Origin: Neurospora tetraspora
Lineage: Eukaryota > Ascomycota > Sordariomycetes > Sordariales > Sordariaceae
NCBI RefSeq assembly: GCF_033439725.1
Contig: NW_026944385.1
Span: 744,001 to 808,000 of the forward strand
Length of the DNA: 64,000 bases
Direction of reading: 5' to 3'
A program made the translations under genes and the position numbers. Below are positions 55,513 to 64,000 of this stretch, piece after piece. The first letter of the stretch is position 1. Each line of letters starts with the position of its first letter. Below the pieces are notes generated by a model. It was not told the DNA's origin and made no database searches. It saw only the letters and a program-made list of their open reading frames with translations.

Positions 55513-56575
55513 GCCAGGGAGATTCCAGATTGCGTACACTATACTCAGGTCGATGGCTAGAGCTTTGTCAAGGGCTGCCACTTATTACATCGTTGTTAGC
55601 AGTAGTTTTGAGTTCTGTTTTTCACCGTCGATTCGCTCAGTCAGTCAGGGCAAGTTCACTTGAGACCAGGTCGATGGAAAGAAGGGAGAGATGACATACA
55701 CTGACTAGTGTTCTGGCTGAGAAAAGATCCGAAGAACCTTTCCCGAGCGGGAGGCTCCAGCTTTCCCACTTCCACCAACTCCCAAACGGCCTCGATGTAC
55801 CGGGTAGTAGTAGTATGTAATGCAGACATGTTTCAATCCTTCCCTTGACTTGTGGACCCTTTCTAACCTAACCCACCAAACTATCAGTCACTAGCAGAGT
55901 AGCAGGTAAATAGGGAATATCGCGGATATTGGAGTCTGCGAATGTGCTCCCCAAGAAGACTCGCGTTTTTCGTAACAAAGAGTCGACATTGAAGCAGCTT
56001 TGTGTCCAGTCAAGAACACCATCATGAAATAACAAAGAGATTCTCTTTGTTCAATCAATCAATCAAGTCAATCAACAAAAGCTGCTCAAAACCACCCGCA
56101 AAATCACTCCATCAGCAAAGATGTACACTCACACAGTCAAGAGCTGATATGATGGAAGGATAGGACATCGGAGACACCCGAGCGCCCCCAGTCCCGTCTG
56201 TCCGCCACATGCCGGGCGTACCTAGTATAGCAGTGGTATGTAGATACCCTTGTACACCCAAAGACTTGAACAGGAGTCTACCGCGTCGTGTATGTACAGG
56301 GCCCAGGCCAAGCCTCACTGATACCCAAACTGACCAATCACCTTGTTTCATCTTCTTGATTTGGGCAAGCCGGCGGGGCCGAACGGGCAGGGTGGCCGGG
56401 GGCACCAGACTGGTCCGTGCATACTCCACTTTTCTTAAGCCGAAAGTACCGAATGTATACCCAGATGTAAATTACGTATCTTGTGTAATTACCGTAATCA
56501 TTGAAGACATATGATTGACATATGATGAAATATTCACACGCGGGGGCCTCTCACCGGCCCCCTGCACCCCCGGAG

Positions 56576-56622
56576 CTAACCCTAATCCTAACTAACCCTA
56601 ACTAACCCTAACTAACCCTAAC
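56576..56622 (+). repeat. interstitial telomere-like repeat
   Basis: CTAACCCTAATCCTAA, then three exact copies of the 10-mer ACTAACCCTA, each holding the core CTAACCCTA of the fungal telomere repeat (CCCTAA/TTAGGG). Its C-strand orientation is constant. Confidence 0.85.
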
Positions 56623-57312
56623 ACTAATATGTAATTTACTGAAATGACGGCTATCAGCGGCCGTTTGCGGGCTTCATGAGGGGTCTGTGCCGAGAAGGTA
56701 CCAAAAGCGACTTGGCACGTGACAAATGCCAAGCATCCTAGTGCCCCCGGTCACTATCGCCGGGCCGAACGGTCGGGTTGGCTGGGTTGCTTATCTCTAC
56801 CTATAACGATGGGAGGATGTCTTGTCTGGCCAAGGAGCTGAACAGGGTAGGGTAGCCTTCCGTTTTGAGGTTTCTTCATTCGGTATTTCTTTTCCTCGTC
56901 TTGGGTTCCGTTTGGATTCAATGGTTTGGATACAGCGGCTCAGAGAGGATTAGGCGAGGGGACGGGAGTGGTTGAATGGGCCGGCCGAGGCGTCGTTTCC
57001 CCGCAATGCGCCAATGTGCCCCCCACGCTTTTTGCATACGGAGGGGCATACATACGGTAACGGATCGCGTGGCAGTTGGGACTTGGGACTTGGGAGTTAC
57101 CTCGGGACTGGAAGAGCTTGAGAAAGCTAAACAGCGAGGAGGGCCGAGACCGTTGTTGTTCTTGTTGGTAAGTGGTATTGTTCATGTTGACATGGAAAGG
57201 TCTTAAGACTTGATGCCTGAGGGGGGGGTCTGTTCTTGGGTGTAAGTCAATGTATACTACCTGACCCTTTGGGCTGATGAAGCTGTCGAAGGAGCCGTCC
57301 GGGTGGCGAGAG

Positions 57313-57324
57313 CGGTATCGGCCG
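57313..57324. promoter_or_regulatory. CGG-N6-CCG motif, possible UaY-type site
   Basis: CGGTATCGGCCG, about 1 kb before the permease. The uric-acid-responsive Zn2Cys6 activator UaY binds TCGG-N6-CCGA; here only the inner CGG/CCG triplets match, so this is tentative. Confidence 0.25.
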
Positions 57325-57848
57325 TGGACGGGATATCGTGATATTTTCTACGGTGCTGATGCCTGAGAAAGCTGAAACTTTGCGAAAAGTTCAACACCAT
57401 CTCAGTACTCTTCAGACGAGGCGAGATGAAAGTATCGTTACACTCGTGAAGTTAGATCCCGCGACTTTAAAAGAGCATGCAGGGACCCGGCGACATCCCC
57501 ATCGTCCCAATGCAGCAGACGGACCCAAGAGATCTTCCTCACTTCATCACCGTTGCAACCGGCAAAGTCCATGTTCCCAAACGACGGACCCAAGGCAACG
57601 TGGTGTGGGTAATAGTCTAGGCGAGAGTCGAGACGGCTCTGAGCGTAATGGTTGCCGGACTCAATCCGTCGGGTCGGCTGGGTCCGGGCGCATTCGAGGG
57701 TGCAACAGCGAGGTTGGTGAGAAGCAGGAATTAGGTAAAGCAGGTCAATCGATAGCAATGATATCACTTGCTATCGCCGTCCCTATCAGCGGCCACGACA
57801 CTGCCTAACCGGTGTTAGCGTTGGTGTTTTAGCGTGTCGGGGGATTGC

Positions 57849-57948
57849 TTATCTGGGGGGGCCATTCGGGGCTATCACTTGCTTGCAGATGCATGGCACT
57901 GATGGGGAGGGGCCATGGTGGGTGGGCAGTGGAGCCGGCCGCCGATAA
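57849..57948. promoter_or_regulatory. two GATA-factor sites upstream of the purine permease
   Basis: TTATCT (AGATAA reversed, 57849-57854) and CGATAA (57943-57948) match HGATAR, the AreA/NIT2 site, and lie 390-490 bp before the start codon. Nitrogen-repressible control of purine uptake is known for this permease family in related fungi. Confidence 0.4.
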
Positions 57949-58339
57949 GATCTCAGGGCTCTCTTAGAGAAAGCCTTGGCACGACAAAAGTATTTTACGC
58001 AGCCAGGGCGGCGAGAGAATCTTCGTCCTCCTTTCGAAGTTCGAGGGGGGGCACCGCGCCCGTCTGGACGCATCTGTTGGTTGCCCCCCCTCGGCCATCT
58101 GACAGTCATTCAAGAACGATATATCACCATCCCGGTGCCGCATTCCAGTCATTCTTCAATTCTTAGTTCATCTCATTGTTGTTAGTCGCCGTCTCCAATT
58201 GGCTCACCAGAATCGACTCCGAGTCATCCTATATCAACCACCATCAACCACCATCACCACCATTCCCATCGACAATAAACCCCTTCCGATAACCCATTGA
58301 GACTTAACCCTCTCGACACCCTCATCACAAACCGCAGCC

Positions 58340-60181
58340 ATGGATGAGGACCAGGGTCCCTCCCACATCGCTCCTCATGCGATACCAAAGAGGACCATCG
58401 GCGACCGAGTGACTGGCTTCACACGAACCCTCGCCCACACCTTTCTCACCAAGGATGGATGGCTAGGGGACTATGACTATGGCTTTCTCTTCCGGCCCAA
58501 CCTGCCCTTCATGAGAAAGATCAACAAGCCCGCCATCTTCTTCGGGCTCAACGACAGGATGCCCGTCCTCCTCGCTCTCATCCTCGGTTTCCAGCACTCT
58601 CTCGCCATGTTGGCTGGCATCATCACTCCCCCCATCATTCTTGCCGGAGGAGCTGGTGCCAACTTCACCGCTGAACACTCGCAATACCTCGTCTCGAGCG
58701 CCCTCATAGTCTCCGGCCTGCTGTCCTGCATCCAAATAGCCCGGTTCCGCATCCTGAAGACGCCCTACTACATCGGCACCGGTCTGATCTCCGTCGTCGG
58801 TATCTCCTTCGCCATCATTCCCGTCGCCATCGGTGGCTTTAACCAGATGTACGCCAACGGCATGTGCCCCACCGCCCAAGACGGCACTCGCCTGCCCTGT
58901 CCCGACGGCTACGGAGCCATCCTCGGCACAGCCGCTGTCTGCGCCTTGCTCGAAGTCCTGCTCTCCTTCCTGCCGCCCAAGTACATGCTGCGCATGTTCC
59001 CGCCCATCGTCACCGGCCCCACCGTCATGCTAATCGGCATCAGTCTGATCCAGTCCGGCTTCCAGAACTGGGCCGGCGGTTCTGGCTCTTGCGCTGATGC
59101 CAACCCCCTCCCCGAATTCATGGTATGCCCCAACGTCGGCGCCCCTCACGCTCTCCCCTGGGGCTCGGCCGAGTACTTGGGTCTGGGCTTCCTCGTCTTC
59201 GTCACCATCATCCTCTGCGAGCGTTTCGGCTCTCCCATTATGAAGTCCACCAGCGTCATTCTCGGTCTGCTTGTCGGCTGCATCGTCGCTGCTGCCTGTG
59301 GCTACTTTGATCGCACCAGCATCGATGCCGCTCCCGTCGCCTCCTTCATGTGGGTACATACCTTCAAGCTCACGGTGTACGGTCCACTCGTATTACCATT
59401 GCTGGCCGTTTACCTTGTCTGCGCCTGCGAGGCCGTCGGTGACATCACCGCTACCTGCGATGTGTCCCGTCTGGAGGTTGAGGGCGAGATCTACGAGAGC
59501 CGTGTCCAGGGTGGTGTGTTGGCGGACGGCATCAACGGTATCCTCGCCGCTCTCTGCACCATCACGCCCATGACCACTTTCGCTCAGAACAACGGTGTCA
59601 TTGCCTTGACCAGATGCGCCAACAGAACCGCTGGTTTCTGCTGCTGCTTCTTCCTCATCATCATGGGCATCTTCTCCAAATTCGCCGCCGCCCTCGTCGC
59701 CATCCCCGCCTCCGTAATCGGCGGCATGACCACCTTCCTCTTCACCTCCGTCGCCGTCTCGGGAATCGCCATCATCACCCGCGGCGTGCCCTTCAACCGG
59801 CGCAACCGATTCGTCCTGACCGCCGGTCTGGCCCTCGGCTACGGCGCCACGCTGGTCCCCACCTACTTCGCCACCTTCTTCACCTATAAGGGCGACAACA
59901 AGTCGCTCCAAGGTTTCCTGGACGCCATTGAGCTCATCATGGAGACCGGCTTCGCTGTTACCGCGCTGTTCACGATGTTCTTGAACTTGGTGATCCCCTA
60001 TGAGTTTGAGGATATCGATGAGCAAAGCGTCGAGGGATTGCCTACCGGCGTGGCGCTTTCTAAGGAGGGGGCGGCCGCGGGTGTAGTGGCGGAGAAGGGA
60101 AGCTTTAGTGCGAGCGGGGTTGGTAGTGATGATATCAGGCCGGTGGAGAGCGGACCGGGGAAAACGGTTAAGGAGGCTTGA
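58340..60181 (+). CDS. uapA-like: uric acid/xanthine permease (NAT/NCS2 family, UapA/UapC type)
   Basis: A single exon of 613 residues. It is a proton symporter in the plasma membrane that takes up uric acid and xanthine as nitrogen sources. Landmarks: the ER-exit motif DYDY at residues 44-47, the same place as in Aspergillus UapA; QH in GFQHSLAM (transmembrane segment 1); CEAVGD in segment 8; and the NAT signature QNNGVIALTR (about 416-425), which binds purine. About 14 hydrophobic segments are evident, followed by a cytoplasmic tail with acidic residues (YEFEDIDE). Length and motif spacing match UapA/UapC (about 574-615 residues); the sequence does not decide between the two. No introns are needed, although relatives often have some. 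GATA sites lie upstream. Confidence 0.95.
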   Translation: MDEDQGPSHIAPHAIPKRTIGDRVTGFTRTLAHTFLTKDGWLGDYDYGFLFRPNLPFMRKINKPAIFFGLNDRMPVLLALILGFQHSLAMLAGIITPPIILAGGAGANFTAEHSQYLVSSALIVSGLLSCIQIARFRILKTPYYIGTGLISVVGISFAIIPVAIGGFNQMYANGMCPTAQDGTRLPCPDGYGAILGTAAVCALLEVLLSFLPPKYMLRMFPPIVTGPTVMLIGISLIQSGFQNWAGGSGSCADANPLPEFMVCPNVGAPHALPWGSAEYLGLGFLVFVTIILCERFGSPIMKSTSVILGLLVGCIVAAACGYFDRTSIDAAPVASFMWVHTFKLTVYGPLVLPLLAVYLVCACEAVGDITATCDVSRLEVEGEIYESRVQGGVLADGINGILAALCTITPMTTFAQNNGVIALTRCANRTAGFCCCFFLIIMGIFSKFAAALVAIPASVIGGMTTFLFTSVAVSGIAIITRGVPFNRRNRFVLTAGLALGYGATLVPTYFATFFTYKGDNKSLQGFLDAIELIMETGFAVTALFTMFLNLVIPYEFEDIDEQSVEGLPTGVALSKEGAAAGVVAEKGSFSASGVGSDDIRPVESGPGKTVKEA

Positions 60182-61087
60182 GTCGTTCGTTAGCTCTGTG
60201 GGTATGGGTTGGTTTGCATGACAAAAAGGGGTTCTCCTTTAACAGGACTTTTGTGGGTTGTCTGGGTTTGGGTTTCTTGTCTTTTTTCTATCTTTCTTTG
60301 TTGCTGAAATATGCCGTTTGAATGATCTATAATCTGGGATGGTTGGGTGGGTAGATTGTGTATGATGGACGGACATAGATACCACTGGGGACTCCGGCAC
60401 TGAAAGATGTGTCACTCCTGGATTTGAGACATAGTCAGGAGGGAGGATTTGTACGATGGGTCGGTTCTCGGGAACGAACGACTAGATGGGCTAATGTTGT
60501 ACATGTATATAATGGGAAGGGAAAGAAATGGTGGTTGATTCGACGCGGCAGTCCACGTATGAACATAAGAAGATATGAACTCAATGGTCCTGGAACATGT
60601 CTTGATATGTGACGGTGGCTAATCGACTGAGTTCTTCTTCACCAGTGTAAGTGATTCAAATTGTCCGCTTCATTACACAAAGATACCCGGGCCTGTTGCT
60701 CAAATCTCAATTAACATGAATTGAACTCATTCAGGTAGAAACCTGGCGTTGGAGGTTGCCAACGGGCCTGAAATAAAGATGGCACAAAAGTACACTACCA
60801 GCACGAAAGTGTTACTCTTAACACGGAAGAAGCTCGTAAACACTTGGAATAGAATTGCATGGTTGTTGAAGATGTCTGACAATCCTAGGTACATATGCTC
60901 ACTGACTGACGCCTGCAAAGCAACTGACATAACTCCCAGCAAGTGCTCAAAACTGCGTCTGAGGCATTGTAAAATTTCACGAGTTTTTATCGGAGCCACA
61001 AAAATTGTTCAACAGGTTGAGGTGGTTTCCTAGTCATCAAAAAAAAAAAAAAAAAAAAGTTGACATCCGACAAAAAGTCAAAAAGTG
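60182..61087. other. 3' flank of the permease
   Basis: No gene supported. A 20-base A run lies at 61039-61058, which on the minus strand is a T-run 30 bases beyond the tRNA-Ala and is likely its polymerase III terminator. Confidence 0.55.
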
Positions 61088-61177
61088 TGGACAATACCGG
61101 ATTCGAACCGGTGACCTTTCACAAAGGCGCATCTGTTGGAATGCGAAGCGAAAATCATACCCCTAGACCAATTGCCC
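61088..61177 (-). tRNA. tRNA-Ala (CGC) with an 18-base intron
   Basis: Acceptor GGGCAAT pairs with ATTGTCC, including a G3-U70 wobble, the alanine identity element. A-box TGGTCTAGGGG, anticodon stem TTCGC/GTGAA, T-arm ACCGGTTCGAATCCGGT, discriminator A. The anticodon loop reads TT-CGC-A, then an 18-base intron after position 37, then T. The intron contains ATGCG, which pairs perfectly with the anticodon region CGCAT, the usual anticodon-intron helix of spliced pre-tRNAs. The D-arm alone looks proline-like, but the anticodon and G3-U70 both point to alanine. Confidence 0.85.
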
Positions 61178-61957
61178 CTTAGAAGTTACTAGTACCTTCA
61201 AAAATAGTCCCTATAAATGCCAAGCGTTTGGCAGTTCCGTGCTGACGTCCGCGGGAGAAGGGAGACCACACCACTTCCTGTCTCCTGTCTCCTGTCTCTG
61301 GTCTGGACCACCAATAACACAGTGGTAGGTAAATAGCCACTGGATGGCGACTTGTCGGCGATTTTGTCATTTGTTAAGTAATGTCTGAGATTGGTACGTC
61401 GCATTAGAATAGAGCGCAGAAGTAACTGTTTACAAGAATGCGGATCAGGTATTGTGAAGATGCTGTGAATGTGACTGGTGTCCCATAACTTCAACGCGGT
61501 CAAGCCTATAACTGTCCACATTACAGCCTCTCACTGCCAGGTAAGATTGAGTTGAAAGAATCTCATGGAGAAATAAAGTACATAAAAAAAACCGACTAAC
61601 TAAATACGTTAACACAGAACATAACATGTTGCCCATTGCGCCCTAAATCCATACTCCCTCCTGATGCTCGATGGGCTCCTGCAAAACCCCCCTAAAATCG
61701 AGAGCTATTCCGAGTCGCTCCTATTCACATTATTTACCCTCCACGAAACAGTCATGTCAAATGCGAGACTGCAAAGAAACCTGAAGTGCTATCCAGCAGC
61801 ATTCCAAGGGAGTTCTCCATGAGAGAGTCAAGCCAAGTAAGGTAAGTAACAAGCATCCTGCCTGCCCCTTTCGAGGCTCCATCACCCCGACCCGGCACAC
61901 CTTCAACTCCAAAACGCCCCTCCATCCCTCCCCCAAGCTGTAGCCAACGACCCAGAC
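61178..61957. other. intergenic region
   Basis: Between the tRNA-Ala gene and the 3' end of the C2H2 gene. A short CCTGTCT repeat (about 61276-61302). Nothing else is seen. Confidence 0.5.
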
Positions 61958-62864
61958 TCAATACCCAATCAACCGATTCCCACTAACCATCCCATGAATA
62001 TTCCTCTGCACCTGTTCAAACCGCATAGCACCGCACTTCTCGCTCTCAAGGTGGTTGATGATAGCAGCCAAGGTCCTGAAGTCTTGGCGGCAGTTGCTGC
62101 GGTTGGGGCAGTGGTACAGGTTTTGTTGGTGAGCTGGCGAATTCAAATGCTGATTCAACCCATGGCTGGTCCCAAACCCCTTGTGACACAGATAACACTC
62201 CCACTGGCGCCCGTTCCAGGCCCGATCGGTACAGGTGAGCGTCGTTTGGGAGGTACCCTCCCAGCCGATGAGTTTCTTCGAGATCAAGCCGCTCGGGTCC
62301 TTGGACCGGACGAACTTGTAGATGGAGTCCCGGTTCAGCGAGGGTGCGTTACGACAGCTTCCACTCTCGAGATGGTGGGTCATGCCCGTGGCGGTAGTAT
62401 AGCTGTTGGGGCAGAAGGGGCATTTGATTTCTTGGCCACGGTGGGTGCGGGAGTTGAGGTGCTGGTAGCGTAGTGTAAGTTAGTCTGAATTTTGGGTTCG
62501 GGTGTTAGTGGTTAGTTGGTTATGAACTTACCTGCTTGATGCTGTTGATGTTGTTGAAGAAGCGATCGCACTCTTTACAAAAGAAGTGTTTCTCAACTTC
62601 GTGCTTGATGCGGGCGTCCTTGCTGCGAGAGAAATGGTAGCAGCAACGGCACTCAAAGCCAAAGTGATCCTCTTCCTCCATATGTTCCAGGCAAAAGTCC
62701 TCGTCGTCCCACCACAAATGGCAAATGTTGCAGCCAAACGCTTCGTCACCAGGCCGATGGGGGCTGGACCAGTAGTCAGTCTCGGCCTCGCAATGCTCGT
62801 CGAGATCACGCTCATTGAGGTAGCAGCTGCTACAGAAAGCGCAAGGGTAGACTGTGCGGACCAT
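61958..62864 (-). CDS. C2H2 zinc-finger protein, fungal multi-finger type
   Basis: Two exons, 62864-62532 and 62461-61958 (70-base intron, GTAAGT donor, CTACCAG acceptor), give 278 residues with phase 0. About six Cys/His pairs are visible: CAFCSSCYLNERDLDEHC, CNICHLWWDDEDFCLEH, CRCCYHFSRSKDARIKH, CKECDRFFNNINSIKQ-H, CPFCPNSYTTATGMTHH and CYLCHKGFGTSHGLNQH, then a last CPNRSNCRQDFRTLAAIINH. The ending HLESEKCGAMRF is typical of a large group of fungal C2H2 proteins of unknown role. Finger four is completed only by splicing, which supports the intron. Nucleic-acid binding is likely; targets are unknown. Confidence 0.85.
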
Positions 62865-64000
62865 GTTTGCGGTGTTGTATGGATATATCGCAGACTGAGG
62901 CAGAGAAGGGAAGGGTGAACGTTGTGAATGTGGCGGGCTGGCGACTCAGTGAGCGTGGGTATGTCCACAAGATATCAAGTTGATGGACAAATGCCGGCGC
63001 CGGTTTGCCGTATTCACAAATCAGGTTGGAAAATGCTTCTATGAAGGAAATGTCGAAAGGGAATAAACAACGAGGTCCTTGACCCTTTAAAGGACAACCA
63101 AATCATTTGCGGGGAACGGTGGGCCTCTCGCATGAAACCTGAATGGACTGGGCAGCTGCAAGCGACTGCAATAGCTAAAACCAACAAAGAGGGAGGTGAT
63201 TCCTTACATCGTGATTAGCGATTGACTCGATTCCCAAGACGTGTCCCATTTCTCAAACGAGTTGTCGTCAGTTTTGCTCCGGTGGCGAGAACGTCGCTGA
63301 GATATTGAAACAATCGCTGATGGACCCGGAAGTCCCGTCGTCCCTTTTTCTCAGGACCACGGACCTCCGATTTACACAATTGGCCGGCCTCCGGGACCGG
63401 GACACGGAAGCCCCGCATCTCCAACATCACGTCCTCGGAGCCAACTGCTGGAAACGTGACGACGCATTCTCAGCTTTGGCGGTTATTATTTTCTACAATG
63501 TAATCGTTGATGCCGCTTTGCAATCAACACCATAAAACAGACATCATGTCTCGCACATATCATTCATCTCGTTGTCATCAGTGTCAAAGCAAAGGGAATA
63601 GGTAGAGGTAAGTAACCAGGAAGCAAATCGAGCGAGTCTGTCTAAATCTTAATTCTACCACATTTACAAGACAGTCTTATGCATTGCCTTGGCTCTCGGG
63701 TGGTATCTAGAAACAACAGTGACTTCCCAACTCCCAACGCCATGAACCGTTAAAAGCCAGACTTCCTCAGCCTTCACTCAGATGGCCGACATGGATGTGA
63801 AACAATAAGAGAAGCTCACCGAAGCAATGCAAGAAAAAATCATGCATCCTCACAAATCGCTCCCAGCCTCAGATAGATAGATACCCCCTGTGATCGCCAC
63901 TCAGAACATCATCCACCACAGATTTCTTGCTCCCTTCTGCTCTCCCAGTAGGTTCCAATGCCATCCCAGGGTCTCGTCACGTCGGGCTTCGAGAAAGAAC
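62865..64000. other. promoter of the C2H2 gene and right edge of the window
   Basis: No gene supported. Short frames on both strands around 63215-63535 overlap each other and have no domain. A short GATA tetranucleotide repeat lies near 63872-63882. Confidence 0.5.

Larger units (their letters stand above)
55513..58339. other. 2.8 kb gene-poor interval and permease promoter
   Basis: Contains a telomere-like repeat (56576-56622) and, in the last kilobase, GATA sites and a CGG-N6-CCG site. Frames up to 156 codons (57338-57808) show no coding character. Confidence 0.55.

Noticed and set aside
57338-57808. Plus-strand frame of 156 codons upstream of the permease
   Set aside because: No domain or codon bias; overlapped by an opposite frame of similar quality.
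59393-60025. Minus-strand frame of 210 codons opposite the permease
   Set aside because: Shadow of the permease exon; Gly/Asp/Glu-rich artefact.

Overview
This is nuclear DNA from a filamentous ascomycete, most likely a Sordariomycete close to Sordariales. Evidence: short phase-consistent introns with GTAAGT/GTATGT donors and YAG acceptors, tRNA genes with eukaryotic A and B boxes, a MYND/DUF4470-type protein, a WSC stress sensor, a UapA-type purine permease, an Ace2/Swi5-type zinc-finger regulator, and a 7.8 kb AT-saturated block with the signature of repeat-induced point mutation (RIP). There is no sign of operons, CRISPR, phage or rRNA.

Layout. 1-5 kb: the 3' end of an unknown gene, two related low-complexity genes (the second carries an in-frame stop), and a tetrahydroxynaphthalene-reductase-like SDR. 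6-8.5 kb: a divergent protein kinase with a repetitive tail. 11-14 kb: a long intronless C2H2 regulator. 14.6-22.4 kb: a RIP-ruined LTR retrotransposon (probably Copia) whose right LTR is split by a hAT DNA transposon. 22.8-26.3 kb: a DUF4470/MYND protein. 28.2-28.7 kb: a small four-exon zinc-finger-like gene with one premature stop. 32.5-33.6 kb: a WSC sensor standing between two gene-poor gaps of about 3.5 kb.

37-47 kb holds two duplicated families on the minus strand: a pair of small secreted proteins (one bracketed by direct repeats that look tRNA-derived) and a pair of seven-helix membrane proteins (one frameshifted). 47.8-50.8 kb: histidyl-tRNA synthetase and a Rossmann-fold protein. 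52-55.5 kb: a divergent pair (CCHC zinc-knuckle protein and an unknown 574-residue protein). 58.3-60.2 kb: uric acid/xanthine permease. 62-63 kb: a C2H2 protein. tRNA genes for Gly(GCC), Thr(AGT), Trp(CCA) and an intron-containing Ala(CGC) lie between the genes, all on the minus strand.

The genes do not form one pathway. The main stories are duplication followed by decay (four tandem or neighbouring paralogue cases, several with a single disabling change), genome defence by RIP, and typical fungal housekeeping genes whose control sites are partly visible (a CPC1/Gcn4-type site before the synthetase, GATA sites before the permease). Exon boundaries were worked out by hand from splice signals, reading-frame phase and comparison of paralogues; none is backed by transcript data.
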